DNA from: SAR324 cluster bacterium REDSEA-S27_B3
GTDB taxonomy: Bacteria > SAR324 > NAC60-12
Assembly: GCA_001627865.1 (NCBI GenBank)
Contig: LUQO01000015.1
Coordinates: 23,190-87,189, forward strand
Reading direction: 5' to 3'
Length of the DNA: 64,000 bases
Each line of letters begins with the position of its first letter. Position 1 is the first letter of the stretch. The position numbers and the translations under genes are program-made. Below are positions 37,193-45,064 of the stretch, piece by piece. The notes below the pieces were generated by a model. That model was not told the origin of the DNA, ran no database searches, and saw nothing but the letters and a program-made list of their open reading frames with translations.

Positions 37193-37280
37193 TCGTTAGG
37201 GGTGGCGGTTTTGAAAAAATGAGACCTCCTGAGAAAGTCCCTTGGAACCTGATCCAGATCATGCTGGCGCAGGAAAACGA
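37193..37280 (+). promoter_or_regulatory. TPP riboswitch (THI element)
   Basis: The conserved THI core is readable: AGGGGTG near 37198, CTGAGA at 37229-37234, then CCCTTGGAACCTGATC, CAGATCATGCTGGCGCAGG. P1 can form from TCGTT (37193-37197) and AACGA (37276-37280). It binds thiamine pyrophosphate and should shut off thiB when TPP is plentiful. ACCTCC at 37224-37229 and CCTCC at 37335-37339 are complementary to the thiB Shine-Dalgarno GGAGGT (37402-37407), so control may act on translation; that part is inference. Confidence 0.95.
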
Positions 37281-37411
37281 CATTTCCTCTTTTGCTGTTT
37301 CTGCAATCTGTTCCCATCATTTTCCTTTCTCATCCCTCCGAAGATCATGGTTTATGTGTTTCCGGAATTTCCGGTGACTTGCTGGTTCTAACTTATAAAC
37401 TGGAGGTTGTT

Positions 37412-38425
37412 ATGAAATCTATCATCCTGTCATTATTTGCACTGTTAACAATGTTAACAGGAATTTTTTTCACCTCTGCCTTTGCGGCAGATTTAACCAT
37501 TTATACTTACGAATCTTTTAACTCCGAATGGGGTCCGGGACCTGTTGTTTTCAAACGTTTTGAGGAGCAGTGCGGCTGCAAAATCAAGGTTGTTACTCCG
37601 GGGGATTCCGGAACTGTGCTCAATCGTGTTATTCTGGAAAAAGCAAACCCCAAAGCTGATATTCTGCTTGGTTTGAACAACAGTGAACTGGAAAAATCAT
37701 TCAGCTATGATTTGTGGATACCTTACCGTTCTCCCCTTGTGAATCAGGTACAGTCGAATTTGCTTGTGGACAAAGAATATCGCGTGACACCCTTTGATTA
37801 CGGTTTCATTTCCTTTGTTTATGACAGCCAAAAACTGAAAAATCCACCGCGGAGTTTAGAAGACTTGCTTGATCCGGAATACAGGAGAAAAATTGTGATC
37901 GAGAATCCCAAAACATCCTCTCCGGGTTTGTCTATGCTGCACTGGACTATCTCGGTTTTTGGTGAAGACGGCTACCTGGATTACTGGAAAAAACTGCAGA
38001 AGAATTTGCTCACAGTCACAGATGGCTGGTCTGCGGCTTACGGAATGTTCACAAAAGGCGAGGTGCCCATCGTTTTGAGCTATGTCACCAGTCCGGCCTA
38101 CCATTTAGAATATGAAAAAACTGAGCGCTATCAGGCAGCATTGTTTGAAGCGGGACACTATCGACAAATTGAATTTGCGGGAATTATCAAAGGAACAAAG
38201 AAAATCAAACGGGCACAGGAATTTATTGATTTCATGCTTTCAGAAAAATTCCAGAATGCAATCCCTTTGACAAACTGGATGTTTCCGGTCATCCAGCACC
38301 AGCCGCTTCCGGATTCATTTAGGATTGCTCCGCAACCAAAAGCTGTTCCGGAATTAAGCGCCTCTCTTGTGGAAAAGCAAAATTCAAAATGGCTGAAAGC
38401 ATGGTCAAGGGCCATGTCGGAATAA
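37412..38425 (+). CDS. thiB: thiamine-binding periplasmic protein
   Basis: 337 residues. I chose the ATG at 37412 because GGAGG lies five bases upstream and a clean signal peptide follows (ILSLFALLTMLTGIFF ... SAFAA); an upstream start would run into the riboswitch leader. The mature part matches ThiB/TbpA: LTIYTYESFNSEWGPG, FEEQCGCKIKVVTPGD, DILLGLNNSELEKS, VTPFDYGFISFVYDS, SYVTSPAYHLEYE. It delivers thiamine to the ThiP permease. Its control by a TPP riboswitch agrees with this role. Its last codons are echoed just before thiP. Confidence 0.95.
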   Translation: MKSIILSLFALLTMLTGIFFTSAFAADLTIYTYESFNSEWGPGPVVFKRFEEQCGCKIKVVTPGDSGTVLNRVILEKANPKADILLGLNNSELEKSFSYDLWIPYRSPLVNQVQSNLLVDKEYRVTPFDYGFISFVYDSQKLKNPPRSLEDLLDPEYRRKIVIENPKTSSPGLSMLHWTISVFGEDGYLDYWKKLQKNLLTVTDGWSAAYGMFTKGEVPIVLSYVTSPAYHLEYEKTERYQAALFEAGHYRQIEFAGIIKGTKKIKRAQEFIDFMLSEKFQNAIPLTNWMFPVIQHQPLPDSFRIAPQPKAVPELSASLVEKQNSKWLKAWSRAMSE

Positions 38426-38451
38426 ATGACCTTTTACCAACACCGATTATT

Positions 38452-38505
38452 ATCCCTTTCAGGGATAGGGAGAAAGTGCCTACAGTGTAGGCACAATCTC
38501 CTTTT
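38452..38505 (+). terminator. double stem-loop, probable intrinsic terminator after thiB
   Basis: A first small hairpin is ATCCCT-ttc-AGGGAT (38452-38466). The second is strong: GGAGA/TCTCC outer and GTGCCTAC/GTAGGCAC inner arms around an AGT loop (38469-38501) followed by TTTT (38502-38505). It lies 26 bases after the thiB stop and would separate thiB from the following ribbon-helix-helix gene and thiP. Confidence 0.75.
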
Positions 38506-38735
38506 AGGCCAGAAGAATTGATTTCTAATCTTTCAAATAATCAGTTCAAATTATTGGTTGACGTTAAATATGAGACTAAACGTGAATTATATGAAGTTGA
38601 ATAAATCCATTAAAACTGGTCTGTAATGGAAATGAAAAGACAGATAAAGAGCCTACAGGAAATTATGAAAATTTATTTCGTGTGTATTATTCATTTGAAT
38701 CATTTACATGAATAATTTATTCCTACCTTTATAAG

Positions 38736-38745
38736 TAAACGTTTA
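38736..38745. promoter_or_regulatory. palindromic operator candidate upstream of the RHH gene
   Basis: TAAACGTTTA is a perfect 10-base palindrome located just before the ribosome-binding site (AGGAG) and ATG of the ribbon-helix-helix gene. A half-site copy, TAAACGT, occurs at 38577-38583. Ribbon-helix-helix antitoxins commonly bind such palindromes to repress themselves. Confidence 0.4.
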
Positions 38746-38759
38746 TATAGGAGTATGTT

Positions 38760-39017
38760 ATGGACAAAGTTTTATCTTCACGTATTGATGAAAGCATCAT
38801 TCAACAAATTGGTATTTTAGCAGATGAACTGGGCACAACAAAAAAATCTGTAATTGAGTCTGCCATTAAATTGTACGCAGAACAAACCAAAATGTCTGAA
38901 AAAACAGATGCTTTTTCCAGGACATCCGGAACATGGTTACGTTCAGAAAGTCCGGAAGAAAGCATTAAAAATGCACGTGCCGCATTCAATAAATCCATGA
39001 ATAGACATCACTCTTGA
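38760..39017 (+). CDS. ribbon-helix-helix (CopG/Arc-like) protein
   Basis: 85 residues. The N-terminal ~45 have the RHH pattern: strand VLSSRIDESII, helix QQIGILADELGTTK, helix KSVIESAIKLYAEQ. The C-terminal part (FSRTSGTWLRSESPEESIKNARAAFNKSM) looks like the toxin-binding tail of VapB/ParD-like antitoxins. No toxin gene accompanies it; the next gene is thiP. It is probably an orphan antitoxin or a small DNA-binding regulator. It sits between thiB and thiP, which normally adjoin. Confidence 0.8.
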   Translation: MDKVLSSRIDESIIQQIGILADELGTTKKSVIESAIKLYAEQTKMSEKTDAFSRTSGTWLRSESPEESIKNARAAFNKSMNRHHS

Positions 39018-39027
39018 GAGCCACTTT

Positions 39028-39052
39028 TCAAATGGTCACGAGAAATGTCGGA
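39028..39052 (+). repeat. partial repeat of the thiB 3' end
   Basis: ATGGTCA (39032-39038) and ATGTCGGA (39045-39052) are separated by six bases, exactly as in the thiB tail (38401-38407 and 38414-38421). In the same frame it reads KWSREMSE against the thiB ending KAWSRAMSE. It therefore looks like a diverged copy of the thiB C-terminus directly ahead of thiP, with the RHH gene between the copies. Confidence 0.6.
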
Positions 39053-39069
39053 GTATTCATTTTCCAATT

Positions 39070-40737
39070 GTGAAATCACATCCTTTACGGCTGCTGCAAA
39101 TCTCCGCTTTGATTTTGCTTGGAGCCGGATTTTACTTTCCAGTTCTGAATTTTCTTTCCGGAAGCAATCCTTTGCATCCGGAAGACAATTTTCTGCAGTG
39201 GTCTTTCTTCAAAGAGTTTTTGAGTGATCCGTGGAATTTAGGGGTCATTCTTTTTTCACTATATCAGGCTTTTTTAAGCGCGGTTCTTTCAATCCTTTTT
39301 GGCTTCCCCGGAGCATGGCTGTTAACGCATTATAATTTTCCGGGAAAGCATTGGTTTCGTCTGCTGACCTATCTTCCCTTTATACTTCCTTCAATTTTGG
39401 TAGTTCTGGCGATGGTGCTGTTTTTTGGCAACAACGGCTGGATAAATCGTGCGTTGATGTCATTGCTCGGAACTGATGAACCGCCTGTGCATTTTCTCTA
39501 TTCTTTATCGGGAATATTGATTGCGCATGTTTTTTACAATTTCCCGCTGGCCATGAAAATCATTGCTGATCAATGGGAGAATATTTCTCTGAAATATCTG
39601 CAGGCCGCACGATCTCTGGGTGCAGGAAACACAAGGCGTTTTTTCGGCATTACTTTTCCATTGCTGCTGCCGTCTATCGGCTCGGCCTTTGTTTTGATAT
39701 TTTTGCTCTGCATGAACAGCTTCGCAATAATTCTGGTTTTGGGCGGTGGAATTCGTTACACCACAATTGAAGTATTAATTTATCAGCTTGCGCGAATTGA
39801 ACTTGATTTCTCCGGAGCTGCAAGTTTAGCTTTCCTTCAAGGCGGATTGAGCCTGATCGGCATGGCAATATTGCTCAGAGGAAGAGACCGAAGGGTTGAA
39901 CAGAAATCCGGAATCAAAATCTGGCTTCCGGAAAAGCTGAGGGAGCGTTCCTCACAAGCATGGTTTGCTTTGTTCTGGATTGCAGTTGTACTGATATTTG
40001 CCTTGGGACCTCTGACTGCTATTGTTGTGGATTCATTCCGCAAGTTTGAGAATGGAGAATGGATTTACACAGTGGAATGGTACAGCAGATTATTCAGCTG
40101 GCGTGAAAACAATCAGTTCCTGCCGTCTCTCTGGAACTCCTTGCGCATTGGTTTTGGAAGCGCGCTGTTATCATCCTTATGCGGACTTGGACTTGTTAGT
40201 TTAATTGCCTACCGAAAAGGTACGCTACGCAGATTCTGGGAAATGCTGACACTTTTTCCACTTGCATTGTCAACAGTAGTTTTTGGTGTAGCATGGTTCC
40301 ATTTTTATCAGAGGCATCTGACTGAAACTGTTCCGCTTATATTTGTGGTTATAGCAATGCACGCGCTGCTGACCTGTCCTTATTGGATAAGAGTTGTTTT
40401 GCCGACTTTGGAAACTATTCCAACGCAATGGCACAGCGAATCAAAAATGCTGGGCAAAAACCCATTTGAATACGGTTTCCGGATTTTATGGCCATGGCTG
40501 CGGAAAACTTTATTGATTGCCTTTTTCTTCAGCTTCTCGCTTTCTCTTGGAGAACTTAATTCCACCATGATGATTGCTGATCACACAGTACGCACTCTTC
40601 CGCTGGAAATTTATGGAGCAATTTCAGGATATCGTTTTTCTTACGCCTCAGCAGTTGCGGTGATTTTGCTTTTGCTTTCAGTAACAACATTTCTTGTGGT
40701 GGAACGTAGTCTTGGATACTTTGGGACATTAAAATAA
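39070..40737 (+). CDS. thiP: thiamine ABC transporter permease
   Basis: 555 residues from a GTG start, the size of fused ThiP-type permeases with two six-helix halves (about 12 membrane segments). Each half has an EAA-like loop: KYLQAARSLGAGNTRRFFGITFPLLLPSI and HSESKMLGKNPFEYGFRILWPWLRKTL. It moves thiamine or TPP across the inner membrane with ThiB. The ATPase thiQ is not next to it, so ThiQ must be encoded elsewhere or shared with another importer. Separated from thiB by a terminator and an RHH gene. Confidence 0.9.
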   Translation: MKSHPLRLLQISALILLGAGFYFPVLNFLSGSNPLHPEDNFLQWSFFKEFLSDPWNLGVILFSLYQAFLSAVLSILFGFPGAWLLTHYNFPGKHWFRLLTYLPFILPSILVVLAMVLFFGNNGWINRALMSLLGTDEPPVHFLYSLSGILIAHVFYNFPLAMKIIADQWENISLKYLQAARSLGAGNTRRFFGITFPLLLPSIGSAFVLIFLLCMNSFAIILVLGGGIRYTTIEVLIYQLARIELDFSGAASLAFLQGGLSLIGMAILLRGRDRRVEQKSGIKIWLPEKLRERSSQAWFALFWIAVVLIFALGPLTAIVVDSFRKFENGEWIYTVEWYSRLFSWRENNQFLPSLWNSLRIGFGSALLSSLCGLGLVSLIAYRKGTLRRFWEMLTLFPLALSTVVFGVAWFHFYQRHLTETVPLIFVVIAMHALLTCPYWIRVVLPTLETIPTQWHSESKMLGKNPFEYGFRILWPWLRKTLLIAFFFSFSLSLGELNSTMMIADHTVRTLPLEIYGAISGYRFSYASAVAVILLLLSVTTFLVVERSLGYFGTLK

Positions 40738-40738
40738 T

Positions 40739-40855
40739 ATGATTGGGTTTTTAAAGAAAAAAACTTTACTATTGGAAAAGGAAACGGATAACCTGAAGTA
40801 TCTAAAGCAGAAATCAGACTTGCATCAACATTACAAAATGGAGAGGAAGGGATGA
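40739..40855 (+). CDS. possible 38-residue protein
   Basis: A short frame begins with ATG two bases after the thiP stop and ends with TGA overlapping the next start (ATGA). The peptide is very basic (MIGFLKKKTLLLEKE...). No ribosome-binding site is visible. The overlap with the next gene suggests translational coupling, but it may be chance. Confidence 0.25.
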   Translation: MIGFLKKKTLLLEKETDNLKYLKQKSDLHQHYKMERKG

Positions 40856-41259
40856 AAATTGAGAGCAAAAAAAAGGTAGAGTCTGTTGAGGGAAAAATTG
40901 GTTTCGAAAAAATTCAGGCTTCGATGCTGGGAAATGGACTGGAAGAAGCAATTCTTAAATACGCGATCAGCACTTTTCCTTTCTCCGGTGCTTTCGAGAA
41001 TATTCCCGGATTACAAGAAGATGATCTGCAAGATTTAATTGAAGACCTTATATCGAAAGGAATTGTCAAGGTTGGTTTCTATTTTGAGGAAATGCAGGAA
41101 AACCTGACAATTTTTTATTTCCTTCAATTGGATGAGGAAAAGCATTTGGTACTGGGTCTTGACCCAAACGAAACATGTGTAAGTATTTCTAATGTAAAAG
41201 GTATTTTTCGCTTGAACGATGAACAATATATGAATTTATTGAAAATTCCAATCTGCTGA
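40852..41259 (+). CDS. hypothetical protein
   Basis: 135 residues, soluble, no signal peptide. It has a good ribosome-binding site (GAGGAAGG). The N-terminal ~30 are charged, then comes a helical part (MLGNGLEEAILKYAISTF, DDLQDLIEDLISKGIVKVGF) reminiscent of a winged-helix-like arrangement, and a C-terminal half rich in strands. I do not recognise a family. It follows thiP (via the small frame) and precedes the shikimate-kinase-like gene by 50 bases, so it may be cotranscribed with them. Confidence 0.6.
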   Translation: MKIESKKKVESVEGKIGFEKIQASMLGNGLEEAILKYAISTFPFSGAFENIPGLQEDDLQDLIEDLISKGIVKVGFYFEEMQENLTIFYFLQLDEEKHLVLGLDPNETCVSISNVKGIFRLNDEQYMNLLKIPIC

Positions 41260-41309
41260 ATCATTCCTGATTTGGCGAAATTCCCGCTTCACATATTACT
41301 CTTAAATCT

Positions 41310-41996
41310 ATGCCAGAGCCTGCGGTTCCCCAAACACTGAGGAAAACAAACACTGTTAACCTCGCTTTGATCGGCATGTCCGGAGCAGGAAAGTCATACT
41401 GGTCGAGAAGAATGGAAGAAAAAGGATACCGAAGGTATAATTGTGACAAAATGATTGCCGAACGTCTGGGGCTGGAACTCTCCAAGAAAGGCAAGGCAAC
41501 ATTAAACCTTGCCAATTGGATGGGACAACCATTTTCTGAAGGATACACTGAAGCAGAGAAATTATATCTGGAACTGGAAGAAGCTGTTATTGAGCAGATT
41601 TGTGATGAATTGGAACAGTCTGTTGAAAACAATTTTCCGGTTGTGGTGGACACCACAGGAAGTCTGATTTACCTCAAAAAAAATCTGCTCAAACGTCTGC
41701 GTACTTTTACAAAGATGGTACATTTGAAACTTCCCGCGGAAAAACATGAAGAGCTTTTTGAAGCCTACCTTAATGATCCGAAACCGGTAATCTGGGAGGG
41801 GAAATATAAGCCTCGCAAGGGAGAAACCCATCAAAACGCCCTCAGACGCTGCTATAGAGAACTTATCTCTTTCCGCAATGAACGCTACAATTCGATAGCC
41901 GATTGTGTGCTTGATTATTCATTTCATCACAATCCGAAGAGAGAAGTGGAAGAATTATTGGACTCGCTTGCAAGCAGTTTAAAGAAAAAATCTTGA
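41310..41996 (+). CDS. shikimate-kinase-like P-loop protein
   Basis: 228 residues. The Walker A motif is NLALIGMSGAGKSYWSRRM (about residues 17-35), followed by RYNCDKMIAERLGLE, the position of the shikimate-binding Asp in AroK (CDxxIE-like). Downstream it departs from AroK: an insertion with NLANWMGQPFSEGYTEAEKLYLELEE, then PVVVDTTGSLIYL. The usual AroK GGG motif is absent (DTTGSL instead). It could phosphorylate a small molecule other than shikimate; it is about 50 residues longer than AroK. Confidence 0.65.
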   Translation: MPEPAVPQTLRKTNTVNLALIGMSGAGKSYWSRRMEEKGYRRYNCDKMIAERLGLELSKKGKATLNLANWMGQPFSEGYTEAEKLYLELEEAVIEQICDELEQSVENNFPVVVDTTGSLIYLKKNLLKRLRTFTKMVHLKLPAEKHEELFEAYLNDPKPVIWEGKYKPRKGETHQNALRRCYRELISFRNERYNSIADCVLDYSFHHNPKREVEELLDSLASSLKKKS

Positions 41997-42055
41997 ATAA
42001 TGCTGAAAAACAATGTAAATTTTACACTTTAATTCATTAATAATCAGGAGGTACT

Positions 42056-42751
42056 ATGGAAATTTTCTCAATACAGGCATGGGATATGCTGTTGCGCTGG
42101 ATTCATTTTCTAGCGGGTATTACATGGATTGGGTTATTATATTATTTCAATTTTGTTCAAGGAGAATGGTTTAAGGAAACTGAAGCTTCCGCAAAATCGG
42201 CAGCAATTCAGAAACTTGTCCCTCGGGCTCTCTGGTGGTTTAGATGGGGGGCTATGTTTACATTCCTGGCAGGCGCACTGACATTGCACAGCAAAGGAGT
42301 GCAAGGTGGATGGGGAGTTTTTGCATCATCCTGGGGAATATTAATTCTTACCGGCAGCGTTCTCGGAACATTGATGTTTTTAAATGTTTGGCTGATTATT
42401 TGGCCCAAACAGCAAATCGTTATTGCATCAACTAATCAGGTTGCTGAAGGCGGTGAGCCTCTGCCAGAAGTCGCGGATTGTACTGCAAAAGCAGGACTGG
42501 CATCAAGAACAAACACCTTGTTTTCATTCCCGATGCTTTTATTTATGGGATCAGCAAGTCACTACCCTCTTGTTGTGACAGAAGAAACGAGTTACACAAC
42601 ACTTTTTTGGGTATTGGCAATAATTATCGGATTGATTGAAATTAACGCCATAGTCGGCAAACCAGGGCCTATGGCAAGCGTGAAAGGCGTCATCACTTCA
42701 GGTGTGATCCTTACGGTTGTTCTTTTTGGAGCTATAGGTTTACTGGTATAA
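42056..42751 (+). CDS. PuuD-type (urate oxidase N-terminal) membrane protein
   Basis: 231 residues with about six to seven membrane helices. WDMLLRWIHFLAGITWIGLLYYFNFVQ and LVPRALWWFRWGAMFTFLAG are signatures of the membrane domain of the urate hydroxylase PuuD. Classical PuuD carries a cytochrome c domain at its C-terminus; this protein ends after the membrane part, and a separate cytochrome c lipoprotein follows at 42930. A role in urate or other heme-linked oxidation is inferred from the family only. AGGAGG precedes the ATG. Confidence 0.8.
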   Translation: MEIFSIQAWDMLLRWIHFLAGITWIGLLYYFNFVQGEWFKETEASAKSAAIQKLVPRALWWFRWGAMFTFLAGALTLHSKGVQGGWGVFASSWGILILTGSVLGTLMFLNVWLIIWPKQQIVIASTNQVAEGGEPLPEVADCTAKAGLASRTNTLFSFPMLLFMGSASHYPLVVTEETSYTTLFWVLAIIIGLIEINAIVGKPGPMASVKGVITSGVILTVVLFGAIGLLV

Positions 42752-42852
42752 GTGCTAATCAATCAACGATAAATCAGTGCTTGCGTATCTTGCTGAAAAC
42801 CTGCAAAAAAAGCGCTGATAGCCATTATTAAGAACTTACCTTCCGCCACTTG

Positions 42853-42888
42853 TTACTGCTCCCTGTTACTCCATTCCGGGAGCAGTAA
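42853..42888. repeat. 11-base perfect inverted repeat
   Basis: TTACTGCTCCC (42853-42863) and GGGAGCAGTAA (42878-42888) enclose a 14-base loop in the gap between the PuuD-like gene and the cytochrome c gene. No T-run follows on either strand, so it is not a standard terminator. It could be an operator, an mRNA-processing stem, or the unit of a dispersed repeat. Confidence 0.6.
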
Positions 42889-42929
42889 AAATATCTCCTC
42901 TTCAGATACACATAAATCCATTTCAAAGA

Positions 42930-43307
42930 ATGCGAAGATATTTTTTAGCTCTACTACTTTTGTTGCTTATTTCCAGTTGTGAAAAGAAAAAACAAAAACA
43001 GGATGAGGCAGAATCAGAACAGGGTCAAAATAAAGTCAATGAGACCATTGGATCAAAATCAGATATTGAGAAAGGCAGGGTTGTTTATTTTGCTAATTGT
43101 GTAGCATGTCATAATAATAATCCAAAAAAACAGGGAAGTATTGGACCCCAGATTTTTGGTTCTTCAAAGGAACTTCTAACTAAAAAAATTGTATTAGGAA
43201 AATATCCGAATCATTACAAACCAAAAAGGACCACCAACATAATGCCTTTACTGCCTCATTTGGATCAGGAAATTTCAAATTTGCATGCCTACATTAATTC
43301 CCCTTAA
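42930..43307 (+). CDS. cytochrome c lipoprotein
   Basis: 125 residues. A lipoprotein signal (FLALLLLLLISSC) is followed by a charged linker and a small class I cytochrome c domain: KGRVVYFANCVACHNNNP holds the C-x2-C-H heme site, and the axial Met is likely in TTNIMPLLPHL. It should sit on the periplasmic face of a membrane and carry electrons. Its position after the PuuD-like membrane protein suggests it supplies the cytochrome half of that system. Confidence 0.85.
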   Translation: MRRYFLALLLLLLISSCEKKKQKQDEAESEQGQNKVNETIGSKSDIEKGRVVYFANCVACHNNNPKKQGSIGPQIFGSSKELLTKKIVLGKYPNHYKPKRTTNIMPLLPHLDQEISNLHAYINSP

Positions 43308-43336
43308 GAAATAATTTAGAGCATCAAAAACAAGCG

Positions 43337-43353
43337 AATTATCTGAGATAATT
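43337..43353. promoter_or_regulatory. 8-1-8 palindrome, operator candidate
   Basis: AATTATCT-g-AGATAATT is a perfect odd palindrome 30 bases after the cytochrome c stop and ~170 bases before aat. Such symmetry suits a dimeric regulator. Nothing else supports a function. Confidence 0.3.
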
Positions 43354-43522
43354 TAACTTACAGTACTCTTCGCGCCTCTTTTTACTTTCCATCTGCTAGC
43401 CATTTTATGGCATGAGAATTGCCTTTTCCTGACTGATATGCGCAAGTAACCAAAAATCGTCTGCGCTTCGTTTAAGTCTGATTGAGGCAAAAAAAATTCA
43501 ATGCCATCTATATTACGTTGCC

Positions 43523-44236
43523 ATGCCTGTGTATCAGCTTATTCCTGATGTCCCATTATTTCCGCCGACAGAAGAAGCCGAAGCTGACGGTTTATTAGCG
43601 GTTGGAGGTGATTTAACAAAAGAACGATTACTTGCGGCATACCGCCAGGGAATTTTTCCATGGTATGAGGTGGGACAACCTATCTTATGGTGGTCTCCAG
43701 ATCCGCGCATGGTATTGTTTCCGGAAGAGTTGAAAATCTCCCGCAGCCTGCGCAAAGTACTGCGTAAGGAACAGTTTGAAATACGCTTCGATTCTGCATT
43801 TGAGAATGTTATCAAAGCCTGTGCTGATGTCAGAACCGAACAAGGTAAAGGAACCTGGATTATTCCGGAAATGCAGCAAGCTTACACTGAATTGCATCAG
43901 GAAGGTTATGCACATTCTGTTGAAAGTTGGCTTGATGATGAATTAGCAGGAGGTCTGTACGGAATTTCGTTGGGACAATGTTTTTTTGGGGAATCGATGT
44001 TCAGTACAATTAGTAACTCTTCCAAAGCGGCCTTAGTAGCACTTGCAGAATTTGCTCAGCAGGTAGGTATAAAGATGATCGATTGTCAAATGACTACAAA
44101 ACATCTCTTGAGTTTGGGCGCTCGGGAAATTAGCCGAGAGAATTTTCTGAAAAATTTAAGTCAGTTCCTGGAGAAACCCACAATTAAAGGACCATGGGAA
44201 GGTGGCCCCAGTCAGTCAAAGCAAATAAATAGTTGA
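43523..44236 (+). CDS. aat: leucyl/phenylalanyl-tRNA-protein transferase
   Basis: 237 residues. Aat attaches Leu or Phe to N-terminal Arg/Lys of proteins, marking them for ClpS/ClpAP (N-degron pathway). Signatures: FPPTEEAEADGLLAVGGDLTKERLLAAYRQGIFPWY, WWSPDPRMVLFPEELKISRS, GTWIIPEMQQAYTELHQEG, LYGISLGQCFFGESMFS. The SPOR gene follows after one base. Confidence 0.97.
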   Translation: MPVYQLIPDVPLFPPTEEAEADGLLAVGGDLTKERLLAAYRQGIFPWYEVGQPILWWSPDPRMVLFPEELKISRSLRKVLRKEQFEIRFDSAFENVIKACADVRTEQGKGTWIIPEMQQAYTELHQEGYAHSVESWLDDELAGGLYGISLGQCFFGESMFSTISNSSKAALVALAEFAQQVGIKMIDCQMTTKHLLSLGAREISRENFLKNLSQFLEKPTIKGPWEGGPSQSKQINS

Positions 44237-44237
44237 T

Positions 44238-44999
44238 ATGCAGGAATCACAAGGGAAAAAAGTTTTTCGAATTCATCTGTCCTTACCGATTGTTGTGCTC
44301 CTAATTTCTTTGAGTACCTTCAGTCTTGTTGCTGTTTTTTATCTGGGGATGGTTACTGAAAAAAGTATGCAGCGTCCGCCAGAATATCCTGATGTGGATA
44401 CAGATATTTCAGCTGATAAACCATTGTCAGAAGAAGACCTGAAGTTCTTTGGATTGAGCGAGCGAAAAAAAGATCAGGAATCACTTGATCTGGAAGAATT
44501 GCGTGTCTTGAAAAAGAAAACTGAAGAGCTGACAAAAACACCTGAAAAGCCTGATTTGAAAACTCCAAAAAAACCTGAACCTGTTACTCCTGAAAAACCA
44601 AAATCTGCTGAGGCTGAAAAAACCGAACTCTCCAAAACGGAAATATCGAAGCCGGAAAAACCTGAAGTCCCAAAATCAGATTCAAAAATTGTTACCTCAC
44701 CAGCAAGTCCGGATGCAGTAAAGACTCCTGTTGTACAAAAACCTGCTGCAGTAACCAAAAAAGATGCAAGATACACCGTCCAGGTATTTGCTTCCCGCAA
44801 ACATGAAAATGCAAAAAAGCTGGTTGAAAAGCTTAGGAAAAACGGTTTTGATGATGCATTTATCTTTCAGCACACTGCAGGCAATAAAACACTTTATCGG
44901 GTACGTGTAGGGAAATTGGAGCGTTCAGAAACTAAAGAGTTGGCAAACAAACTTAAAAACCTTAAATACATAGACTCTGTCCAAATTACACGCTTCTGA
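44238..44999 (+). CDS. SPOR-domain membrane protein
   Basis: 253 residues: one N-terminal membrane helix (LPIVVLLISLSTFSLVAVFYL), a long Lys/Pro/Glu-rich linker with repeated EKPxxxTPxKPE units (about residues 95-165), and a C-terminal SPOR domain from ~178 (RYTVQVFASRKHENAKKLVEKL ... TLYRVRVGKL). SPOR domains bind denuded glycan strands at the division septum, so it is probably a cell-division or septal peptidoglycan protein. It follows aat directly. Confidence 0.88.
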   Translation: MQESQGKKVFRIHLSLPIVVLLISLSTFSLVAVFYLGMVTEKSMQRPPEYPDVDTDISADKPLSEEDLKFFGLSERKKDQESLDLEELRVLKKKTEELTKTPEKPDLKTPKKPEPVTPEKPKSAEAEKTELSKTEISKPEKPEVPKSDSKIVTSPASPDAVKTPVVQKPAAVTKKDARYTVQVFASRKHENAKKLVEKLRKNGFDDAFIFQHTAGNKTLYRVRVGKLERSETKELANKLKNLKYIDSVQITRF

Positions 45000-45064
45000 A
45001 GTGTGTCTTATATTAGCTTCCAGATTATATCTTTTCATTTCTTAATAGTCATAACGGATAGTGG

